DNA of 64,000 nucleotides from Mya arenaria. Taxonomy: Eukaryota; Mollusca; Bivalvia; Myida; Myidae. The notes beneath the pieces are model-generated. The model ran no database searches. It was not told the DNA's origin and worked only from the letters and a program-made list of their open reading frames with translations. Positions 36,501 through 48,500 of the stretch are shown here, one piece after another. The stretch is taken from positions 48,492,949 to 48,556,948 of the forward strand of contig NC_069123.1 in the NCBI RefSeq assembly GCF_026914265.1, in the 5' to 3' direction. Each line of letters opens with the position of its first letter. The first letter of the stretch is position 1. Made by a program: the position numbers and the translations under genes.

Positions 36501-39500
36501 TCAGTCCGATACCAAATTGCACGAGATTTACCAGTTGAAATATCCAACAGAAAAACAGTTTTGCAGGCCTATGATTGGCCGGCTGGAGGTAGCTGTTATT
36601 TAAATTTCGTCAAACACTTTCTAAATTATTTGATCAAACTCAGTTAAGCGGAGACCTAAGCATAAACACTGAACATAACGTGTTTTTGTGAGAAAGCATT
36701 GCATTTCATATTATTGGAAGATGCTGATTGTCCCTAATCTCTCTCCGTATAGATGTGAATAATTAATATGAGGACAATTCTGATCAATTTGAATAATTTT
36801 CCACGGCAAAATAGCTTAATTTGAATAATTTTGTTTATTTGGTGTCTGGTTCAATATGTAAAAGTAAACATGGTGAACATGCGTTACATTGATTTCATTC
36901 AGAACAATAGCATTTTAAAGGTAAAACAATCCGATATTGAAAACTAACGACGAGGATATCGAATTATTTTATTTACTTGCTCGTAAAGATAATGCGTTCG
37001 CCCAACGTTTGGTATCAAAACGTTGTCGATTAAGGATTATGTTATTTCATATTTAGTTATGAAAATACGGTCAAACGTGTTTAGCTTTTACCTTGATACA
37101 AATATCTATATAGCCCTTGTACTCGAATACTCCCAGCTCAGTTAAGCATATTTTAAAACTGTAGCAATTCAACTCTAAAAAGCGTTTTAAAGCGAGTTCA
37201 TTTTTTAAAAATATTTTACAATTGATTACGACATTTATAAATAGTATTGATGAATATATAACAGCAGTATTCAGTAAATTTTAAATAAGATTAAGTAAAG
37301 TTTTGTTGACCCTGAACCAAAATTAGAGACATTTCGTAAACTGGGACGGCCCCTCTAACACTCACGTAAACTGGGACGGCCCCTCTAACACTCACGTAAA
37401 CTGGGACGGCCCCTCTAACACTCACGTAAACTGGGACGGCCCCTCTAACACTCACGTAAACTGGGACGGCTCCTCTAACACTCACGTAAACTGGGACGGC
37501 CCCTCTAACACTCACGTAAACTGGGACGGCCCCTCTTACACCCACGTAAACTGGGACGGCCCCTCTAACACTCACGTAAACTGGGACGGCCCCTCTAACA
37601 CTCACGTAAACTGGGACGGCCCCTCTTACACTCACGTAAACTGGGACGGCCCCTCTAACGTTAAACTGGGACGGCCCCTCTAACACTCACGTAAACTGGG
37701 ACGGCCCCTCTAACACTCACGTAAACTGGGACGGCCCCTCTAACACTCACGTAAACTGGGACGGCCCCTCTTACACTCACGTAAACTAGGACGGCCCCTC
37801 TAACACTCACGTAAACTGGGACGGCCCCTCTAACACTCACGTAAACTGGGACGGCCCCTCTTACACTCACGTAAACTGGGACGGCCCCTCTTACACTCAC
37901 GTAAACTGGGACGGCCCCTCTAACACTCACGTAAACTGGGACGGCCCCTCTAACACTCACGTAAACTGGGACTCTAACACTCACGTAAACTGGGACGGCC
38001 CCTCTAACACTCACGTAAACTGGGACGGCCCCTCTAACACTCACGTAAACTTGGACGGCCCCTCTTACACTCACGTAAACTGGAACGGCCCCTCTTACAC
38101 TCAAACTAGGACGGCCCCTCTAACACTCACACACACCGTCGATTGCAGATGTGACTGTTGGCTGCGTCGGCGTGAAGTTTCCGTCTGTCGGCTTCCGGAC
38201 TGAGTTTGAAGTGCGCGTCGCAGACGAATGGCAAGAGCCTTACGCAAGCATAAGCTTCAAAAACATTACGGTGAGAACAAACACTTTCCTCATGAAAAAG
38301 CTTAACTTGTAATATTGCCATTTAAATAATTATTTATTATAATTAAATCAAGAGTACTTTTGCGTCACGTTGATTTGATAAAAAAGTTAATTAATACCCC
38401 TCTTCAGCATTTTAGCAGGCCAGCACATAACAAGAATGAAAAACGGATAATAACATGACTAGATAAGTGATATTTGTTTTTTCCTCCCGTCTTTGGTTTC
38501 GAGTGTCATGGCAACTAAATAGTACACTTACATCAAAGACAAGATGGTCAGTCTAATTGATACCGACATCCCCGACTGGGAGGTCTTACTTATTCATACT
38601 AACATCACAGACTAGGTGTCAGGTCTATTTAATACTTTCATCAGATACTTGGTGGTCAGTCTATTTATTCCTGACATTAGAGATAAGATGGTCAGCCGAC
38701 TAAATACTGACATCACAGACTAAGTAGCGAGTCTATTTAATACTGTTATCAGAGACTTGGTGGTTAGTGTGCTTAATACTGACATCACAGACTGGGCGGA
38801 CTGTCTTTTTTATAATGGAATCACAGATTGGGTGGTCAGTCAGCTTATTACTTACTCTGGGACTGGATTTTCAGTCTGACATCCGGTAAATGGTGGCCAG
38901 TCTACTTAAAACCAACATTCCAGGCTAGGTGACAGTCTATTAATATTGACATGGCAGACAAGGTTCTTAATATCGACATCTCATACAAGTAGGGCAGTCT
39001 ACTAAATACTGACTTGGTGGTCAGTATACTTTATATTGACATACCAGACGCGAGGCGGTCAGTCTACATTATACTGACATACCAGACTTGGCGGTCAGTC
39101 TACTTTATATTGACATACAGACTAGGCGGTCAGTCTACTTAATACTGACATACCAGACTGGGCGGTCAGTTTACTTAATACTGACATACCAGACAAGGTG
39201 GTCAGTCTACTTAATAATAACATACCAGACTGGGTGGTCAGTCTACTTAATACTGACATACCAGACAAGGTGATCAGTCTACTTAATACTGACATACCAG
39301 ACTAGGTGGTCAATCTACTTAATACTGACATACCAGACAAGGTGATCAGTCTACTTAATACTGACATACCAGACTAGGTGGTCAATCTACTTAATACTGT
39401 CATAACAGCCTAGGTGGTCAGTCTACTTAATACTGACATAACAGCCAAGGTGATCAGTCTACTTAATACTGACATACCAGACTAGGTGGTCAATCTACTT

Positions 39501-42500
39501 AATACTGTCATAACAGCCTAGGTGGTCAGTCTACTTAATACTGTCATAACAGCCTAGGTGGTCAGTCTACTTAATACTGTCATAACAGCCTAGGTGGTCA
39601 GTCTACTTAATACTGACATAACAGCCTAGATGGTCAGTCTACTTAATACTGACATCCCAGACCATAATATGACCAGTCTACTTAAAACTGAAACCCTTGA
39701 CTGGGTGGTTTGTCTTTTTAGTACTGACATAACATTCTAGGGTGGTCAGTCTACGTAATATTGAAATCGCAGACTCGGTGATCTGTTTACTTAATTGGTC
39801 AATAACAGAGGGTGTTTTGCAGGTGAAGCCGGCCATTGACGCGGACGCGGACGAGGAAGCACAGACGGAGGCCCTGAACACGATGCTTGAAACAACCGTA
39901 AATAATCTGGCAAACCTGGTACAACAGGAGAATGTCGATGCCATCGCTATGCAGCTTCTAGTAGACTCGTCGAACATCGCCGAGGTAAGATTTTCAGTGC
40001 AGGTGTGCATAGCATCATGGTCCGATGTCATGGTTTCTAATCAGGTTATTATACAACATTTTTGGAAAAGATATAATCTCGCCTAAAGGCATAATACGTA
40101 TGTTTTGGTAAATAAGGAACATGCGTGAACGCATATGAACTGCAACTTCCAAACAGTACTCTTGTTGGAGAGTTATATAGAGTTGAGTATAGCCTTTGAT
40201 TCAGCCCGCTTATTCTCGCATACCGACTTAAACTTATCATGTTTACTTCCGACAGACTACTGAGGTAACGACGGTTGTAGATGAGAACCCGACGAAGGAG
40301 CTGTTCGTAATACCGACCGACGGATCGGAAGTTGATGTTGGGGCGGCGCTCGAGAGCCTCGTCAGCGAGCCGGTGTTCTCCTCCGCCACCATCGCCAAAC
40401 AGAATGTAAGAAAGGCTCCAGAGACGTGCGTAAAGTCAGATGATACTTTTTATGCTGCCGCTGACATGAAAATCAGTATACACATAAGTTTTAGTTACAA
40501 ATAACATTGAAAGAACATCCAACTAGGGAACACATGTATACCTGTAGCCTTTTTGTTAAAATGGCCAATAAGGACAGAGGTAATAATATTATTAGATTTT
40601 CTAAGTTCTTACGATGATTTACTTGTAATATGTGTAATTAAATGTGTTTCCATTTTATCAAATACATGTAATGCTTAAACTAAGTCCATTTACCATCTTA
40701 TATCTCATTTTACTGAAAAAGCAAACTGGGGTAAATGCGAATTTCCATTTAGCCTCAAATAGCGCACATAACATTTATTTGAAAAGAAAAAAGATGAAAA
40801 TTGGTATTTCACAAAATCTAAAATGAATTCAACTATGATTCTAAAACTATGATTTAATTTAAGGCTCCGATTTCGTCGATTCCACACAAATTTTAAAACC
40901 ATCTATTGAAATATGACCTACATACATTACTGATACTGTTCAAGTTTCTTTTAAAATAATATATAAGGAACAAAACATTATAAAAAAATCGAAATATTTA
41001 AAATAGTTGCAACACATTTCCACTTGACGAAATGAATACAATGATAATTGTTTGACACCAGTAAAGGCTTCAAAAGTCCTGGATACGATACCTCATTGTG
41101 GTTTACGTTATTTCAAATATTTTTCGCCCATGCATTGTCAGCTAATAAAGGCGTCCATGGACGCGCTGAGAAGCACCGTAAGCGGCACAGGGTCCACTGA
41201 AAAGCTGAGCAAAACCCCAGAAACGGCAACCCTCGTAGCGCGTTCCCTTGTGGAGGTGACCAAACAGAAAGACAACAACTTCAAGGAAAACGTATATGTA
41301 TGTAACAATAATTCGAATACAATGCCCGCATACCGCGGCCTAGTTACAATGTCTGCATAGCGCGACCTAGTTACAATGTCTGCATAGTTCGGCCTAATTA
41401 CACTGGCATACCGCGGTCTAGTTACAATGTCTGCATACCGCTGCCTAGTTACAATGTCAGCATACCGCTTCCTAGTTACAATGTCTGCATAGTTCGGCCT
41501 AATTACACTGGCATACCGCGGTCTAGTTACAATGTCTGCATACCGCGGCCTAGTTACAATGTCTGCATACCGCTGCCTAGTTACAATGTCTGCAAAGCGC
41601 GGCCTAGTTACAATGTCTGCATAGTTCGGCCTAATTAAACTGACATACCGCGGCCTAGTTACAATGTCTGCATAGCGCAACCTAGTTACAATCTCCGCAT
41701 ACCGCGACCTAGTTACAATGTCCGCATAGCGCGGCCTAGTTATAATGTCTGCCTACCGCGACCTAGTTACCATGTCCTCATACTGCGACCTAGTTACAAT
41801 GTCCGCATAGCGCGGCCCAGTTATAATGTCTGCATACCGCTATCTAGTTACAATGTCCGCATACTGCGACTTAGTTACAATGTCCGCATACTGCGACCTA
41901 GTTACAATGTCCGCATTACGCGGCTTAGTTACAATGTCCGCATACTGCGACCTAGTTACAATGTCCGCATAGCGCGGCGTAGTTACAATGTTCGCATTAC
42001 GCGGCCTAGTTACAATGTCCGCAAATCGCGACCTAGTTACAATGTCCGCATACGGCGACCTAGCTACAATGTCCGCATTACGCGGCCTAGTTACAATGTC
42101 CGCATACCGCGACCTAATTACAATGTCCGCATAACGCGACCTAGTTACAATGTCTGCATTACGCGGCCGAGTTACAATGTCCGCATACCACTATCTAGTT
42201 AGTACATGTATGTCAACATACCACTACATAGTTACAATGTCCGTATACCACTACCTATTTAGTATGTCAACATACTGCGTCGCAGTTTCAATGTCAGCTT
42301 ACCGCGCGGGTTACACTGTTCGTAAACCGCAATCGTTGAAGTGTGAACATACCCTAACCTAGTGATGTATGTGTGATACGTCGTTGATGTCGGTGTAATA
42401 CGTCGTTGATGTCGGTGTAATGCGTCGTTGATGTCGGTGTTATGCGTCGTTGATGTCGGTGTAATGCGTGTTGATGTCGGGCTAATGCGTCGTTGATGTC

Positions 42501-45500
42501 GGTGGGATGCGTCGTTGATGTCGGTGCAATGCGTGTTGATGTCGGTGTAATGCGTCGTTGATGTCGGTGTGATGCGTATTGATGTCGGTGTAATGCGTCG
42601 TTGATGTCTGTGTTATGCGTCGTTGATGTCGGTGTAATGCGTGTTGATGTCGGTGTAATGCGTCGTTGATGTCGGGGTAATGCGTCGTTGATGTCGGTGT
42701 TATGCGTCGTTGATGTCGGTGTAATGCGTGTTGATGTCGATGTAATGCGTCGAAGATGTCGGTGTTATGCGTCGAAGATGTCGGTGTTATGCCTCGATGG
42801 TCTCAGTTTAATGCGTCTTTGATCTCGGTGTAATGCGTGTTGATGACGGTGTAATGCGTATTGATGTCGGTGTAATGCGTCGATGATTTCGGTGTAATGC
42901 GTCGAAGATGTCGATGTTATGCCTCGATGGTCTCGGTTTAATGCGTCTTTGATCTCGGTGTAACGCGTGTTGATAACGGTGTAATGCGTATTGATGTCGG
43001 TGTAATGCGTCGATGATGTCGGTGTAATGCGTCGATGATGTCTGTGTAATGCGTCGAAGATGTCGGTGTAATGCCTCGATGGTCTCGGTTAAATGCGTCT
43101 TTGATCTCGGTGTAATGCGTGTTGATGACGGTATAATGCGTATTGATGTCGGTTTAATGCGTCGATGATGTCGGTGTAATGCGTCGAAGATGTCGGTGTA
43201 ATGCGTCGATGATGTCGGTGTAATGTGTCGTTGATCTCGGTGTAAAGCGTGTTGATGTCGGTGTAATGCGTCGATGATATCGGTGCTATGCGTCGATGGT
43301 CTCGGTTTAATGCGTCTTTGATCTCGGTGTATTGCGTGTTGATGTCGGTGTAATGCGTCGATGATATCGGTGCTATGCGTCGATGATATCGGTGCTATGC
43401 GTCGATGGTCTCGGTTTAATGCGTCTTTGATCTCGGTGTAATGCGTGTTGATTTCGATGTAATGCGTTAGTGTCTTTTGACTTTCACCTTGATCATTGTG
43501 ATAAACATTGATACTGCCATGGTTATGTTAGGCCACTGCAATGGCAGTATGGCCTTATGTAGTTTGAATTGACATAAAGTTAAATCGGAGTAGTGTTCGA
43601 AATTATATTTTGTCCAGCGGGATTGCAATCCTGATCAACTCTGCAGTAAATCGGCTGTCAGCCATCATTTATGTTATTAAGGTAAACTGGTAGATTTAAA
43701 CGAAGGACAAAACATGATTTCGAACACTTAGCTGGTTAAAAGGTAAAAGTATGCCTTTATCGAAACGAAATGGTTATGCGAGTGGGTCGTATTAAAACAT
43801 TTAGCTTGGTTATTTCAGTCTAATAGTCTTCAACGTTTAATTTAGCCCGCCCTTGATGATAACCTGCGTTGTTTAACAAAACAAATTATTTATTCCAAGC
43901 TCGCGTGCGTTAATTTTTCTCGTGACTAGTATATAGCTCCTGATTTAACAGTTACACAACTGTTTGAGTGTATTACATTTGTATTAATGTATTCCATTTG
44001 TTATTACTGATCTATTCCAAGCTCGCGTGCGTTAATTTTCTCGTGACTAGTATATAGCTCCTGATTTAACAGTTACACAACTGTTTGAGTGTATTACATT
44101 TGTATTAATGTATTCCATTTGTTATTACTGATCTGGGAATGTTAAATGTATCCTCATCTAAAATCTCGTAAAGTTCTTAAGGTAATAACGCCCTGGTTAC
44201 ACCCAGAACAGCATGAATATTATATTTAATACTTGCGATCAGAGGGCATGCACGTGCCGGATAGGGGATAAGTCATATCTTTAGTCTACACATTACGAAC
44301 CGTGAAACCTCAGGGCAATAGTCATAAATTAGTTATTTGTCTCCAACGATACGTTGATATAATGGATGGGGAAGGGTGTTCGTTTGTTTGGTGATTCCAC
44401 CGGACAAGCAATGGTAGTCGGTCACAATGAGAGTCGTAGTCATACTAGGTTACTAATTGGACAGACTTAATGTTACACTGCATGGTAACGGTGGTGGTGG
44501 TGTTAGTAGTTTATACTCCGGGTCCCGGCGTGAGCACATTGAAGGGTCCCAGAGTGACAGTTCGACCACCGCACACCTATCCTGGGCAGAACCAGTACTA
44601 GGTGCTTTCACCTCTGCAAGGAACTGACAACTTCTGTACATGCCATGGGCAGTGGTACAGTGCGAATGGTCGTAGAAAGGATTTCATAACCAATCACAAC
44701 AGAAGTGACCTGGCCCGCCCGGGAATCGAACCCGGGTTGTCCGATTCAGAGTCCAACGCTCTACCGATTGAGCTAACCGGGCTGGTAACAGCCACCATGG
44801 TTTCTTATATAGCACAGTTACACGAGGGCTCAGTTTAACGTTCCTATCGGAAGATAGGTAAGTAACTGAATTGGAGAGGAAGGGACCGAACCTGCGACCG
44901 AATGGTTGATAGTCAGGTTTCTTACCAGTAAAACACGGATCCGTCATCCGGTTACAGATATTTCCCTCTACCCGGCAACTCAATTTGCAATACATTAGCA
45001 TTCATCTTATTTTAGATAGTTCCTATTATATAATTCACTTGAAAATTCGTTCTATTGTGTATGTTTCATTGTCAACATGGGCCATGGCCTTCCGGATATT
45101 TTGTAAATGAATCGTTAATCTAAAATATCGTACAGCCATGAAGCTGTTTGTGTAAAAAAGTGATTTCGTCTCATGTCTATAAAGCATAAAGTGTTACAAT
45201 TTGTTAAATGTACAATGTGTTCTGGACCGGGGGCGTCATATAGAAATAAGGCATTTTCACTAAAATTGTATAACGTACATTAATGAAAATTATGTTCTTG
45301 TTTGCTCACTTAAGAGGGAGTGAGGGTTACACTTGAGACCGCCTTTTTGTTTCTTGACAGGGGTTGATGGCGGACATAGCGTCTACAGTAGCTGATTCGG
45401 CCGGCGCCTCGGACGAGGACACCCCCGCCACAGGGGAACTCATGATAGGTAAGAGAACAATAAATTGGCGGAACACGGGATTTATAAATTTTCTAAAATG

Positions 45501-48500
45501 TTGATTTAAATTGGTTGAAGTATATTTAAAATTTATGATCAAAATGTCATGTAAAAACTATTTTCTCGACTAATCGTGTATACAATTGTATTCGTCCACA
45601 GCTGCCATCGATATGTTTACCAAAGCTGCAAGCAAGATTCTGTCACCGCAGGTCAAAAGCTTTAAACAGGTGCAAATATTTGTTCTTAAGCGGGTCTAGA
45701 TTCTGTGTCAAATATAACAGTGATTCTCACCATTATTTTGCCAAAATATTTTTGTTGAACAACAACTCCTTAGTATAACATATTTTCTTTGTCGAACTCG
45801 ATATTGTCATAGAATGAAATCATAAAACACACCGTATAACAGTGTGCACAATACAATACAATACAATACCATACAATACCATATGTAAAATACTGCCCGC
45901 AGGTAAAGAACAAAGAAGATGCTCGTAGAGAATTTTATGAGCTGCTGGCATTTTCTGGGGATGATTTAGATGAATTCTCGGCGAGCCCGGACGAGAGGGT
46001 TATGGCGGAGACGCAGGCACAGCTCAAAGCCAAGTACCTGCTCGACCTACGCAAACCGCAGGTCAGTGAATCTGCAGCAGATATAGGATCTTTATTAAAT
46101 AGACGATATTGTTTTGTTTCAGTGCAATGGTGTTATATATATCGCCGAGTGAACAACAGAAGCAATACTTGAAATATCTATTTTTGTTGCTCATGAGGTG
46201 AAATATCTTACAATCAAATACTTGACGTTATGTTTATTATATGCCAAGAATATGCTCTTATTTCAAAATTAAACGTCTACGCGCAATTAATTGGCAGTTA
46301 ATTTTAAGCGCTTCAAATGACGTCGTTAAAACTTGTGCGCGCAGACGTTTAATTTTGAAATAAGAGTGGACTAATATTTCAAAATTTAAAAAAAAAATCA
46401 ATTTTTTCATTTCACGGATGATACCATAAACCATCAGAAACCATATAAATTAGGGATGGAAACCGGATACCAAATCGGTATCCGGATATTCGTATCAAGT
46501 ATTCGAATACTATCCGGATACTCGTATCAAATTGTTTTCATAATAAGTAAATTTCCTATTATATGTCACCCACCTTCTGTTATTTGACATAATTGTCCAC
46601 TTAATTTATAATTCGTCATATTGCAATTTCACTTGTTCATTCATTCTTTCTCAGTCTTAATAATTTATGATGTTATAATCAAAGCTAAACAACTCATTTT
46701 ACGTCATAAAACTCAATATGATGAAAACCAAATAAACACCTCGCGAATTTGATAGCCACTTCGGCCGAGATGGTTGCTTGGTTACTGCCACGTGCTTTCG
46801 GGTTTGTTATTTATCAGCAGGTTTCATGTTAAATGACGCTTTGATTATTTGATAGTCGATTGTAATTTTATTTCATTACATTGTTTGATTTAATGCAATA
46901 TCTACAATTTCTGCGGTGTTTTGTAATGAAGGATATAATTGCGGAAAAAATAAGAAAACAAAAAGACGATCTGATTTTTCTTTATTTACATGCGTGTACT
47001 TTTCTCATTTATCAATAAACTAAACATGTTTACATATCGTACGAAAAATAAAATAAAACGTGAATAAATACTAAATAGGAAATAAATCATTTATATATTT
47101 GATAATTTAATTAAACACTGTACACACACTACTTTCAAGTCCGAAATGTTCGAATACTTCACAACAGTTTTTATTCGATGTCGCACTTAATCGAACGCAT
47201 GTTCTTGTTCAGAAACAAGATAGCGTCCACCATGTTACTGTTAATGATACGATTAATAATCTAAAACACAATTACAAGATGCAAAATAATGGTTATTTGA
47301 TTGAAAAGTGAAAAGATAAACATTTTTTTTGTATTTATTGTTCAGATAGCAATAATTTCTTCATGCATATTCATCAAAAATACGATTGGTCATTAATAAC
47401 TTTGATTGCACGATTTGTCATTGTAAACAAGGTCATAGAACTTCACAGGGTGCTGCACAAGGACACAATATCACGCCTTGTGCAAACACCCAATTAGCAG
47501 ACGATTTGAGACACATACCCGCTTCGCGTCAGACACTGTTAATCACCTGAAATATTTCATCTGAAAAGTTTTATAACAATTGCTATGTCTCTGCTAAGCT
47601 ATTTCATTGAAATTTTAATTCTTCACGAATATTCGAATACCCATTTTGGTATCCGAATACTTGCGTGATATCCGGATACTCGGATATTCGCTTCCATCCC
47701 TAATATAAATCGTTCCTATTAAGCTCTGCCATGTTCAAGATTGGCCATCAGTGCAGAAGTCATTTCGCCTGCTGTGTTTTACTCCATATTAAAATCGAAT
47801 ATCACTATATTTGCGATCTCGCGTACGTGTGTGTTCAGGCAATGAAGTTGAGCCGAGCACAGACCAACATGGACATGAAGGTGACGGCCAGGGCGCCCTC
47901 GCACGCATGTGAAGGCTGTCAGAAGCTCACTCAAGCCGGTGACGCCTTTTTAATGACGCTGGTAGACACGGTTGACAAAATAAAAACCCTGCACATTCCC
48001 AGTGGCGAGCTGTATCTTGGTGACGCGCTAAAGTCCGTCGGATCCAACAACAAGGCGTCCGCATCGGTAAGAATAACAAATGGTTCAATATCAAATTGAA
48101 AATTTTCGCCCAACAACCTTGACAAATTGCATCATTTGGGTTAATTGCTGAACAAATCGTAAAGGATCGATCGTTAATCCTGTTCACTCGAAAGAGGACA
48201 TACAAGCATGCAAATATGTGGCAATGTAGCTGTGATATACTGTTGCAGGTCAGCGAAACGGCGCCTATGAACGCCGACGACAGACGCTCGATGAAGAAGT
48301 TGGCTAACCAGAAAAAAATCACCATCAACACAAACGATGAACTACATGGAAAAATATCTATTAAAACCAAGGTGGGCCTTTTATAGAGACGAAAACCTCA
48401 TTCTCTTAATTTCTTTTGTTTGACAATGTACCTGACAGGTTTCGTTTTATTTAAGAGATACGTGAACTGAATATAAAACAACTTACTTTATAATCTATTT

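Noticed and set aside
37291..38104. Two long minus-strand frames of VRGAVPVYVS repeats
   Set aside because: Pure product of a 30-bp intronic minisatellite lying antisense in the polycystin gene.
31981..43480. CRISPR-like repeat/spacer arrays
   Set aside because: The repeats are head-to-tail with no unique spacers and lie in eukaryotic introns.
42366..43480. gtaatgcg units as splice-donor array like the 53-bp one
   Set aside because: The string gtaatg is only a weak donor and units show no similarity to the end of exon 11.
44714..44786. Possible functional tRNA gene (Gln-like CTG loop) on the minus strand
   Set aside because: Anticodon stem has a mismatch, acceptor stem pairs only in part, and a SINE body follows directly.
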